DNA from: Bacteroidota bacterium
Lineage (GTDB): Bacteria > Bacteroidota > Bacteroidia > Chitinophagales > Saprospiraceae
Assembly (NCBI GenBank): GCA_030147525.1
Contig: JASBVF010000016.1
Span: forward strand, 304,417 to 368,416
Length of the DNA: 64,000 nucleotides
Reading direction: 5' to 3'
Part shown: one piece after another, positions 40,170 to 48,240 of the stretch
Layout: each line of letters starts with the position of its first letter
How positions within the stretch are numbered: the stretch's first letter is position 1
Made by a program: the position numbers and the translations under genes
Notes under the pieces: generated by a model
Databases searched by the model: none
What the model was told of the DNA's origin: nothing
What the model saw: the letters and a program-made list of their open reading frames with translations, nothing else

Positions 40170-42227
40170 TTAGTTAATATTTCCGATCCTTTCTCCATCC
40201 TTGTATTCTACGATGAAAGCACCTTCAAAGTCTTTCATCCCCTGCACTTTTTTAAGGTCTTCCATTGCTTCTTCGATCGAGTTATAATCAGCCAGCAATA
40301 CCCGGTAAAGCTGGCGGTCCATGATGAACTCGGTATCCAGTCGCTTGATTTGCTTCACCTGGTTGTAGCGATAGTGATCGAGGCTGGAGTTATTTTTTGA
40401 AACAGCAATGATTTGGATTTTGTAGTAAGTACCTGCCTGACGGGGTGCCTCCGTAACAATCCGGTAATTATTATCTTTTGATTTGCTGACGTAAGGCTGG
40501 CTGGTCTTCGTCTCGGCTTTTGCAGGTGCCGGTGCTTCTGTAGTTACCGGAGTTCTTACAACCGGTTCTTTCACCACCGGATTGCTCTTGACGGGTACAT
40601 CTTCTTTTACAGCGACAGGCTCTTCACCGCCAACACCACCGTAAGGCTCGAGGTAAAGCGGTGCTCCGAAGTCAGTGTATTTGTCGAATTCTTTGGTGTC
40701 AAATTCATACGAAGAAGGGAAGAAGCCTTCCTTGAGTGCCTCCAGGTAGTACTTCCTCGATGGGTCGAGCGCAAATTCGTAGGAACCATTGGCGGAAACC
40801 AGTTTGGTCATGAACCGGCGCTGTCCGGTCTCTGTAACTTCGTAAAGCGACACCTCAACATCGTCAAGTACATCCCGTGATTCTTTGCTGTAAACCTCGC
40901 CTTTGGCTACCCATTGAACCACAGGGTTGGTGTATTGAAATTCAAAGATATCTTCGTGGGTAGTCGTTATTTTTTCCATTTCGTAGGTACGGTTCGAAAC
41001 GATGAACCCGCCTTTTCCGGAAGGAGATTTTACGAAGGAAAAATCGTCAGCAGGGGAGTTGAACGGCAAGCCGACGTTTTCGGCAGTTTGCCACATGGAT
41101 TTTGCACCCTTTGCTTTAAAAATATCGAAGCCGCCGATAGACACCTGTCCGTTGGATGCAAAGAACATTGCATCTTCAATTTTATCATAAAACGGCGTGA
41201 TTTCATCGCCCATCGAGTTGATGCGTGAGCCACAGTTGATCGGCAGGGTAAAGTCGTTGGCTGTGCTGCTGATTTCACGGGTCGTGTACCAGATATCCAT
41301 GCCGCCAATGCCGCCGCTTCGATTAGAGGAGAAATAGAGAATCTCCGTGTTGTCGTTGTGAATCACGTAGGGGTGTGTGGTGGTTACGCCCTGCTCATTG
41401 ATGTATTCAGGCAGACGTTCCGGAGTCGTCCAGCTTTTACCCACTCTGCGGGTTACGTAAATTTCGCAGTGGGTTGTCAGTCCACCCCATTTTTCAACGG
41501 ACTTGCAGATGGTGAAATAAAAGCGGGAAGCATCCGGCGTTAGCGTGCCGTTGCAGAAATGGTCATTTTCGATGGCGGGAAAATTCTCGATCGGGGTAGC
41601 TTTGCCCCAAATTCCGTTGGACTTGATCGAGCGGTAAATTTCCGCCCTCTTGGCCATGGTGGAAGAGAAGTACAGCGCTTCATCGCTGAATGGGAAAGGC
41701 GCAAACTCCGTCTCCGGGGTGTTGATGTTGCTGGACATCAGTTCGATGTAAACGCCTGCATCTTTTCCTTTGACAGCCATCTGGGCCGCCAGCTCACAGC
41801 CCCGCAATTCATTTTGCACGATGGTGGAAACCTTGGCTTTGTCAGCCCCCTGGTAGTGTCCCAAAAAGTTCACCAGTTCGCTGCTGGCTGCTTCATATTC
41901 GCCGCTTTGCTTGAGGCAGCGGGCGTAACGCAGGCCGATGAGCGGGTAAGTAGCATTATCGTCTTTCACGTTTTTCCATGCATCGGCGGCGTTGCGGTAG
42001 TCACGGATGATAGAAAAGCACTCTCCGGCTTTGTAAGCCAGTTCCTTCTTTTTTGTCTTTTGTTTAAAAGCAGCCCGATAGTGTTCACCGGCGTCGGCGT
42101 ACTGGGCTTTGGCGTAAAGTTCCTCGGCGAGTTTGACGTGTTTGCGCCAGCTCAGCTTGTCCTGTGCCTGTACGGAACAGACGACCAGGAGAATAATCGA
42201 CAGGGATAATAAAATGGGATTTTTCAT
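40170..42227 (-). CDS. TPR, PD40-repeat and SPOR-like domain envelope protein
   Basis: 685 residues; signal peptide ends SVQAQ. Order: TPR-like helices (~30-140; KLAEELYAKAQYADAGEHYR), PD40 propeller (~170-430; ILYFSSNRSGGIGGMDIWY, AMFFASNGQVSIGGFDIFKA), a carboxypeptidase-like domain, a Pro/Lys/Thr-rich linker, and a C-terminal SPOR-like domain (YYKIQIIAVSKNNSSLDHYR). Compared with PorE it has TPR, propeller and carboxypeptidase-like parts but ends in SPOR instead of OmpA. Together with the 31022-33361 protein it shows two shuffled versions of one envelope architecture. Confidence 0.8.
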   Translation of the reverse strand: MKNPILLSLSIILLVVCSVQAQDKLSWRKHVKLAEELYAKAQYADAGEHYRAAFKQKTKKKELAYKAGECFSIIRDYRNAADAWKNVKDDNATYPLIGLRYARCLKQSGEYEAASSELVNFLGHYQGADKAKVSTIVQNELRGCELAAQMAVKGKDAGVYIELMSSNINTPETEFAPFPFSDEALYFSSTMAKRAEIYRSIKSNGIWGKATPIENFPAIENDHFCNGTLTPDASRFYFTICKSVEKWGGLTTHCEIYVTRRVGKSWTTPERLPEYINEQGVTTTHPYVIHNDNTEILYFSSNRSGGIGGMDIWYTTREISSTANDFTLPINCGSRINSMGDEITPFYDKIEDAMFFASNGQVSIGGFDIFKAKGAKSMWQTAENVGLPFNSPADDFSFVKSPSGKGGFIVSNRTYEMEKITTTHEDIFEFQYTNPVVQWVAKGEVYSKESRDVLDDVEVSLYEVTETGQRRFMTKLVSANGSYEFALDPSRKYYLEALKEGFFPSSYEFDTKEFDKYTDFGAPLYLEPYGGVGGEEPVAVKEDVPVKSNPVVKEPVVRTPVTTEAPAPAKAETKTSQPYVSKSKDNNYRIVTEAPRQAGTYYKIQIIAVSKNNSSLDHYRYNQVKQIKRLDTEFIMDRQLYRVLLADYNSIEEAMEDLKKVQGMKDFEGAFIVEYKDGERIGNIN

Positions 42228-42275
42228 AATCGTTGCTTTAAACTGAATTCGTATTAAAATGCCATAATGATTTCA

Positions 42276-42848
42276 TCAGGGCGATTGAAGAAGTTTTTCG
42301 ATGACTTCCGGAAAATGGCGGTGTTCCAGCTGCTGAACTTTTTTAGCGATCGTCTGCGGCGTGTCTTCCGGCTCCACGTTACATTTTGCCTGAAAAACGA
42401 CGTCGCCATCGTCGTATTGCTCGTTCACCAGGTGGATGGTAATGCCTGTTTCTTTTTCTCCGGAATCCCGGACGGCTTGGTGTACTTTCATGCCGTACAT
42501 TCCCTTGCCGCCATACTTGGGTAAAAGTGCCGGATGAATATTGATCATGCGACGCTCAAACGATTTTACCAAATACGCTGGCACCAACCACAAAAAGCCC
42601 GCCAACACCACAAAATCAATGAGATATTCATTAAATTTTTTTAAAATACTTGTGGTTTGGTAAAAATATTCACGGTCAATGACCAGGGTCGGAATGCCAT
42701 TTTCACGAGCGATGTCTAAAACCGGGGCATCCGCTTTGTTCGATACAATCAGGCTTACGGATATATTATTGTGATGTTTAAAATAATCGATAATTTTTTT
42801 TGCATTGCTGCCCGTACCCGATGCAAAAATGGCGATGTGTTTTTTCAT
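42276..42848 (-). CDS. purN: phosphoribosylglycinamide formyltransferase 1
   Basis: 190 residues, standard PurN length. Substrate loop AIFASGTGSNAKKIIDYF at the N-terminus and catalytic segment MINIHPALLPKYGGKGMYG (Asn/His) with the Asp in NEQYDDGDVVFQAKC. It transfers formyl from 10-formyl-THF to GAR in purine synthesis. It lies 48 bases upstream of the TPR-PD40 gene on the same strand, an apparently fortuitous neighbour, and is divergent from pepA. Confidence 0.93.
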   Translation of the reverse strand: MKKHIAIFASGTGSNAKKIIDYFKHHNNISVSLIVSNKADAPVLDIARENGIPTLVIDREYFYQTTSILKKFNEYLIDFVVLAGFLWLVPAYLVKSFERRMINIHPALLPKYGGKGMYGMKVHQAVRDSGEKETGITIHLVNEQYDDGDVVFQAKCNVEPEDTPQTIAKKVQQLEHRHFPEVIEKLLQSP

Positions 42849-43019
42849 GAAAATAATTTCGATGGTTGATTTTGGCTACAACTGCCACGCAATTTAAAAT
42901 ACCTGTGTTTTTTTCAGTGCGCTGGAAGCAAGTAACTTTTGTTAAAAAAGATAACGCCAGTGCCGATTAATGGATATGACTTTCGAGACTGCAAATTTTC
43001 ACAAGCACCGGCGGTAGAT

Positions 43020-43027
43020 TATCTTTG
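43020..43027 (+). promoter_or_regulatory. -7 box for pepA operon
   Basis: TATCTTTG is an exact TAnnTTTG; TTTTC (42996-43000) lies 19 bases upstream, a near match to -33 TTTG. The leader to ATG 43282 would be about 250 bases. Confidence 0.5.
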
Positions 43028-43030
43028 TGG

Positions 43031-43048
43031 CCATTTCATCTGAAATGG
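43031..43048. promoter_or_regulatory. 18-bp inverted repeat at the pepA transcription start
   Basis: CCATTTCA and TGAAATGG flank TC. It begins three bases after the -7 box, so a bound protein would block initiation. The rest of the 430-base divergent region shows nothing clear. Confidence 0.45.
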
Positions 43049-43281
43049 AATAAAATTTTCAAGACCAGATTTTCAGTTGACGACAATCTCATCACATTTT
43101 GAAACAAGGCCCGGCTAAAAACGTAATTCATTGATTGAAAAGCTGTTTGGTGAAAGTGAAGAACTGAAACAAAACTAACGGAATCCAACTTCTCGGTGAT
43201 CAAATCTTTGAAGCATTCGTAGTTTGCCGTTTACACTTCCTCTTCCTCAAACGCCCCAAACTCATCGAAAAGATAAACTTC

Positions 43282-44787
43282 ATGCAATTTACCCTACAGT
43301 ATCAAGCTCCCGTTTCTGCAGATGCACTTTTGGTGCCCGTTGCTCAACAGCCTGAGATGGATGCAGTATTTTCACAAATCTCTGAAAAAACCGGCATTCC
43401 GGCCAGCCTGATCAGCACTGATTTCAAAGCAGAATCGAAAGAGGTGCACACCCTTTATTTTACTGAAAACCAACAAAGCAAACGCATTTTCCTGTTGGGG
43501 CTTGGCAAAAAACCTCGTTCCATCGATATCATCAACGCTTTTCGCTCCTTCGTTTTCAAAAGGAAAGCAGGCCTGCCGGCCAATGTCGCTGTCAGCTTTC
43601 TGCACAGCAATGCACCTGAAAACCCCGCAGGCTGGGTAGAAGCTGCCGTCAACGGCATGCTGCTGGGGGGCTACGACATCGGCCTCTACAAAACCGAAAA
43701 GAAAAACGGCAACCCCACTCCTGATGCCGGCGCAAGGATAGCCATTTTTGTAACAAAGGAACACGAAAGCGCTGTACAGGCAGCCATCGAAAAAGGTAAA
43801 GCCACTGCCGGCACCCAGCTCGAAATTTTTACCCTCGTGAATGCTCCTGCCAACAAAAAAACTCCGCAAACGCTGGCTCAGTGGGCGCAGGATTCCGGAA
43901 AAAAATACGGCTACCGGGTCCAGGTTTTTGAGAAAAAGGAAATAGAAAAACATGGCTTTCACGCCCTGCTCGCTGTCAACCGCGGTAGCGAAGCTCCTCC
44001 CACTTTTATCGTGATGGAGTACATTCCCGAAGGGAAAAAGCCGCTCAAAAAAATCGGCCTGGTCGGCAAAGGTGTCACCTTCGACACCGGCGGGCTTTCG
44101 ATCAAACCCTCCGCCAACATGCACTACATGAAAACGGACATGGGGGGCGCAGCAGCTGTGCTGGGCACGATGGAACTGGTGGCTAAGCTGCAGCTTCCCT
44201 TTCACGTGGTGGGAATCGTACCGGCAACCGAAAATTCTGTGGATGCGAAATCCATCCGCCCCGGCGACGTCATCGGCTCCTACAACGGCAAAACCATCGA
44301 AGTCATTGACACCGATGCGGAAGGCCGGCTCATTCTCGCTGATGGCCTGACGTACATCGTCCGCAATTTTAAGCCGGATATTTTGATCAACCTTGCAACT
44401 CTCACCGGATCGACAATCCGGGCGCTCGGGAGTTACGCCGGCGGGCTTTTCTCCAACAACGATGAACTGGCGGGCCAGCTTCTCAAGGCCTGCGAAAAAA
44501 CCGGAGAGCGCCTCTGGCAGTTGCCACTTTGGGATGATTACGCCAAGGAACTCAAATCGGATGTGGCCGATATTAAAAACTTCAGCGGCAACCCCTCTGC
44601 CGGAGCGATTACGGCGGCTAAGTTCCTGGAGGCTTTTATTGAAAAACACCCGGCCTGGGCGCACATGGATATTGCCGGTGTTGCTGTAGGTGATTCAGAG
44701 TTTTCTTCGCAAAAAAGTGCAACCGGCTTCGGTATCCGCCTGCTGGTTGAATACCTTGAGAGTTTGATACCTTCGAACCCCGCTTGA
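43282..44787 (+). CDS. pepA: leucyl aminopeptidase (M17)
   Basis: 501 residues, cytosolic. The M17 signature reads IDTDAEGRLILADGL, and KKIGLVGKGVTFDTGGLSIK plus HYMKTDMGGAAAVLG supply the two-zinc site. It removes N-terminal residues from peptides. It may begin an operon with hpt, the inositol-phosphatase-like gene and the GTPase module; intergenic gaps are all below 130 bases. Confidence 0.92.
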   Translation: MQFTLQYQAPVSADALLVPVAQQPEMDAVFSQISEKTGIPASLISTDFKAESKEVHTLYFTENQQSKRIFLLGLGKKPRSIDIINAFRSFVFKRKAGLPANVAVSFLHSNAPENPAGWVEAAVNGMLLGGYDIGLYKTEKKNGNPTPDAGARIAIFVTKEHESAVQAAIEKGKATAGTQLEIFTLVNAPANKKTPQTLAQWAQDSGKKYGYRVQVFEKKEIEKHGFHALLAVNRGSEAPPTFIVMEYIPEGKKPLKKIGLVGKGVTFDTGGLSIKPSANMHYMKTDMGGAAAVLGTMELVAKLQLPFHVVGIVPATENSVDAKSIRPGDVIGSYNGKTIEVIDTDAEGRLILADGLTYIVRNFKPDILINLATLTGSTIRALGSYAGGLFSNNDELAGQLLKACEKTGERLWQLPLWDDYAKELKSDVADIKNFSGNPSAGAITAAKFLEAFIEKHPAWAHMDIAGVAVGDSEFSSQKSATGFGIRLLVEYLESLIPSNPA

Positions 44788-44884
44788 TTTTTTCATTCAA
44801 GCTTAACTTGGGCATTCGTCTCAAATGCCTTTTCTTCGTGGGCTAAAGCAATCCGGCCATTTGCTGGCCGTCAATGATTCTTCT

Positions 44885-45427
44885 ATGAAAAAACGCATCA
44901 CTGCCCACGACCTTACCTTCGAAACCCTCATCGACAGCGGGGAAATTTCCGCCAAAGTGGAGGCCATTGGCCGCCAAATCAGTGAAGATTATCAAGGCGA
45001 ACGCCCGTTATTTTTGTGTGTGCTGAACGGCTCCTTCATTTTTGCTGCTGATCTCGTCCGAGCCTCGGCCTGCGAATGCGAAGTGGCCTTCATCCGGCTG
45101 GCTTCCTACGATGGCACGGAATCCACCGGAAAAGTGAAAACGGTACTTGGACTGGACGTGCCTGTTAAAGGCCGCCATGTCATCGTCGTGGAAGACATCA
45201 TCGACTCCGGCGAAACGATGCGTCATTTTTTATCGGACCTGAAAAAAATGGAGCCTGCCTCCATCAAGCTTGCCGTGCTGCTGCTCAAGCCCGAAGCGCT
45301 CAAATATCCGATGGAGGTGGATTACCTCTGTTTTGAAATTGAGGACAAATTTGTAGTCGGCTACGGGTTGGATTACGACGGGCTCTGCCGCAATCTTCCG
45401 GATATTTACCAGTTGGCGGAGTCGTAA
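44885..45427 (+). CDS. hpt: hypoxanthine phosphoribosyltransferase
   Basis: 180 residues from the ATG at 44885; the frame opens upstream but the family starts near MKKRITAHDLTFETL. The PRPP-binding loop is VIVVEDIIDSGETMRHFL, and PLFLCVLNGSFIFAADLVRA is the other conserved block. It salvages hypoxanthine/guanine to nucleotides. Full length for the family. Confidence 0.9.
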   Translation: MKKRITAHDLTFETLIDSGEISAKVEAIGRQISEDYQGERPLFLCVLNGSFIFAADLVRASACECEVAFIRLASYDGTESTGKVKTVLGLDVPVKGRHVIVVEDIIDSGETMRHFLSDLKKMEPASIKLAVLLLKPEALKYPMEVDYLCFEIEDKFVVGYGLDYDGLCRNLPDIYQLAES

Positions 45428-45483
45428 TTATTTCTTTGAAAATCAAATACTTAGACCTTTTTTCGGTCAAAAAATTTCATAAA

Positions 45484-46290
45484 ATGGATCTATCTGCACT
45501 TGAAAAACTTTGCCGTCAAAGCTGTGAAATCGTTGAGGAGGTGGCTAGGTTTATCAGCCACGAGGTAGGAGAAGTCAGCGCAACGGACATTGAAACCAAA
45601 AGCCTGAACAGCCTCGTGAGCTACGTGGACAAAACAGCGGAGGAGCAGCTCGTTTCAAAATTGGAAAAACTCCTGCCCGGCTCTACTTTTCTGACGGAAG
45701 AGGAAACCGTGGCTGCGGAGGAAGGTGAATTTCAATGGATCATTGACCCGCTGGATGGAACCACGAATTTTCTGCATCAGCTTCCCTGTTTCGCTGTCAG
45801 TGTGGCGCTTAGGCAGAATCAGGAAATTATACTGGGTATCGTTTACGAAGTCAACCGGCAGGAGTGTTTCTACGCCTGGCGGGGCGGCGGGGCCTTTCTG
45901 AACGGTAAACCCATCCGGGTTTCTGCTAGGGAAACGCTGATGGATTCACTCGTAGCAACCGGGTTTCCATACCGGGATTACGACCGGATGAAATCGTATT
46001 TCCTTGCTTTTGAGCATTTTATGAAAAATACCAGAGGGCTTCGGCGGTTTGGAGCCGCAGCGGTTGACCTCGCTTACGTGGCTTGCGGACGGTTTGATAT
46101 TTTCTTCGAATACGGTCTCAGTTCCTGGGATGTGGCGGCGGGAATTTTGCTGGTGGAGGAGGCTGGCGGGAAGGTCAGCGATTTTGGCGGTGGCAGCAAT
46201 TTTTTGTTCGGTGGTGAAATGGTGGCAGCCGCTCCGGCTGTTTTCGGCGAAGCCCTGAAAGTGGTTGAAACGGCATTTTCGAAAAAATAA
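45484..46290 (+). CDS. inositol monophosphatase family protein
   Basis: 268 residues from ATG 45484. Both IMPase motifs are clear: WIIDPLDGTTNFLHQLPCFA (metal-binding) and SWDVAAGILLVEEAGGKVSD near the C-terminus; the first metal Glu pair lies in FLTEEETV. Family members dephosphorylate inositol phosphate, nucleotides (CysQ) or fructose-bisphosphate. Substrate not decidable here. Confidence 0.87.
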   Translation: MDLSALEKLCRQSCEIVEEVARFISHEVGEVSATDIETKSLNSLVSYVDKTAEEQLVSKLEKLLPGSTFLTEEETVAAEEGEFQWIIDPLDGTTNFLHQLPCFAVSVALRQNQEIILGIVYEVNRQECFYAWRGGGAFLNGKPIRVSARETLMDSLVATGFPYRDYDRMKSYFLAFEHFMKNTRGLRRFGAAAVDLAYVACGRFDIFFEYGLSSWDVAAGILLVEEAGGKVSDFGGGSNFLFGGEMVAAAPAVFGEALKVVETAFSKK

Positions 46291-46413
46291 AATTACTGAA
46301 CTCGCTGAAAATGAGCATGCTGTAACTTGTTTTACCAGCTACTTTTCCGGACATTTGGTTTTCGGGACGATACACATCCTGCTTTTCCTTTTTCCAAAAA
46401 AACGTTGAATGCA

Positions 46414-46770
46414 ATGCCAGCAAAAAACGAACAACTATCTGCCGCACAATTGAGCGAGATTTCTACCATCCGGAATATCCTCATGGGGCAACAAATGTCT
46501 GAGTACGAAAATAAATTCTCAGAATTTGGCGAAGAGATTTCCGGCGTGAAGGAACATTTCAACCACGAGCTTTCAAGCTTCAATCAAAAATCGGACGAGC
46601 GAATCCGGCAGCTGGAGCAGGCGATGAACGAGCGGTTTAACCGTATCGAAAAAATGCTTGACGAACAGATTAGCCGCCTCGATGAAAAATTGCTGACCAT
46701 CAGCCGGAGCGACAAAAATGACCTGGGCAAACTGCTGTCCGAACTAAGTAAAAAACTGATGGGCGAGTGA
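46414..46770 (+). CDS. small coiled-coil protein of the GTPase cluster
   Basis: 118 residues from ATG 46414. No signal or membrane segment. Residues ~25-118 are almost wholly helical and charged (IRQLEQAMNERFNRIEKMLD, EQISRLDEKLLTISRS, NDLGKLLSELSKKLMGE), a coiled coil. It precedes by ~100 bases a protein with N-terminal helices and a roadblock-like domain, then a small GTPase. It could be a structural partner of that system; there is no named family that I know. Confidence 0.6.
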   Translation: MPAKNEQLSAAQLSEISTIRNILMGQQMSEYENKFSEFGEEISGVKEHFNHELSSFNQKSDERIRQLEQAMNERFNRIEKMLDEQISRLDEKLLTISRSDKNDLGKLLSELSKKLMGE

Positions 46771-46872
46771 TTTTCACCAAAGTTGAAATGAGTTGAAAGG
46801 GTTTAAAAGTTGACTTCCGGAACGTTTAGACCTTCCTCTTCCGGCTTGCCTGTTACCTGCTTCCTGAAAAAC

Positions 46873-47724
46873 ATGGATGAACGATTGCTAATGAACAAAT
46901 TACGGGAAATCCTGCTGGCAGAAGACCGGGAGGAGCTTCAGCATTTAAAGAAAACGCTGGACGACCCGCAATTGCTCTCGCAAAAAATTTCGCCCATACT
47001 GGAAGAGCGCCTGCAATTTTTTAAAGAAAATTTTCCGGTAGAATTCCGCCTTGCTGTAGAGGATATCATTGATAAAAAACTCGAAAGCTCGAGGGAAGAG
47101 TTGCTTGAAATCATCTACCCTGCGCTTGGGCAGATGATTAAAAAGTACATTCAGCATCAGTTTCAGCTGCTGAAGGAAAGCATTGAGGAACAGATTAGAA
47201 ATACTTTTCAGGTTGGCATCATTGGCAGGATTCGATACGCACTTTTCGGCGTCAAGCCTCAAAAAATGGCAGAAGACATCCTGCAAAAACTGGACGGTCC
47301 GGTGGTCGAAGAAATTTTTATCATCGAGCATCATTCCGGCATTCTGTTGGGCAGTGCCTCCCGGCAGGAGACGATGGATCTTGATATGGTGGCAGGCATG
47401 CTGACGGCGATCAAGGCATTCGTGGAAGATGCATTCAGGCGTGGCAGCGAAAAACTTGAATCCGTACAATACGGAACCTTTAGCATTCATCTTGAAAATT
47501 TTTCTTCTTACTACATCGCTGCTGCTATTTCAGGCTCCGTTTCCGCAAAAGAACGGTCGGAGCTTTCGGACAGTCTGGCAAAATTTGCTGAATCGGAGCT
47601 AAGGATCAACTTGAAAAAACGGGACGGCTCCTCGCACTACGAAATCAAGCGGCGGCTTGAGAAATATTTTTTTAAAACTTCCACGAGCCTCCCAGCGGGT
47701 AAGCTTAAAACCGAGACCTTATGA
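46873..47724 (+). CDS. helical protein with roadblock/longin-like domain, GTPase partner
   Basis: 283 residues from ATG 46873. Residues 1-125 are long charged helices (LREILLAEDREELQHLKKTL and onward). Residues ~150-255 look like a roadblock/LC7-longin fold: VVEEIFIIEHHSGILLGSAS, DMVAGMLTAIKAFVEDAF, then YGTFSIHLENFSSYYIAAAI. Such folds bind small Ras-like GTPases (as MglB binds MglA). The gene's TGA overlaps the ATG of a Rab-like GTPase gene (ATGA), so translation is coupled, which fits a stoichiometric complex. Domain assignment rests on pattern reading only. Confidence 0.65.
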   Translation: MDERLLMNKLREILLAEDREELQHLKKTLDDPQLLSQKISPILEERLQFFKENFPVEFRLAVEDIIDKKLESSREELLEIIYPALGQMIKKYIQHQFQLLKESIEEQIRNTFQVGIIGRIRYALFGVKPQKMAEDILQKLDGPVVEEIFIIEHHSGILLGSASRQETMDLDMVAGMLTAIKAFVEDAFRRGSEKLESVQYGTFSIHLENFSSYYIAAAISGSVSAKERSELSDSLAKFAESELRINLKKRDGSSHYEIKRRLEKYFFKTSTSLPAGKLKTETL

Positions 47725-48206
47725 TCAGCAAGAAAATCGTACTCACCGGGTGTTTTGGTGTTGGCAAAACATCCTTGTTCAACCGGTTTCTCTACCAGAA
47801 ATTCAGTGAAAAATACCTGTCGACTATTGGCGTAAAAGTGGACAAAAAGGTGGTGGAAATTGATGGCCGGAAAATTTCGCTGCTCATCTGGGATGTAGCC
47901 GGGGAGGTGGCTCAGGAGAAGGTGCCCCAATCCTACTACCTTGGCGCCAGCGCAGTCATTTATGTTTTCGACCTGACCCGACCGTCCACTTACCTGAACA
48001 TGCAATCCGATCTCGATTACCTTGGAAAGATGCTGAAAAGCGTGACGCTGAAGGTGGTTGGCAACAAAGTTGACCTCGTGACGGCTGAGCAAATCGGGAT
48101 GGTAGAAGCCGAGTTGCCTCATCCCGCAGATTGTTTGACCAGCGCCAAAACCGGGGAAAACGTCGAGACACTTTTTCTGTCGATCGGGAAGGAGCTTTTG
48201 GGATAA
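47721..48206 (+). CDS. Rab-like small GTPase (bacterial Ras superfamily)
   Basis: 161 residues, with all G motifs: G1 GCFGVGKTSLF, G2 STIGV, G3 WDVAGE, G4 GNKVD and G5 TSAKTGENV. The switch I sequence YLSTIGVKVDKKVVEIDG is strikingly like eukaryotic Rab/Ran. In G3 the usual Gly-Gln is Gly-Glu (DVAGE), so the catalytic Gln of Ras is absent and hydrolysis may depend on a partner. No lipidation Cys at the C-terminus. Start overlaps the partner gene stop. Function unknown; bacterial relatives act in polarity (MglA) or are uncharacterised. Confidence 0.85.
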   Translation: MISKKIVLTGCFGVGKTSLFNRFLYQKFSEKYLSTIGVKVDKKVVEIDGRKISLLIWDVAGEVAQEKVPQSYYLGASAVIYVFDLTRPSTYLNMQSDLDYLGKMLKSVTLKVVGNKVDLVTAEQIGMVEAELPHPADCLTSAKTGENVETLFLSIGKELLG

Positions 48207-48240
48207 ATGACGGGCCTAATTCATTGATGATCAGGTTCAA

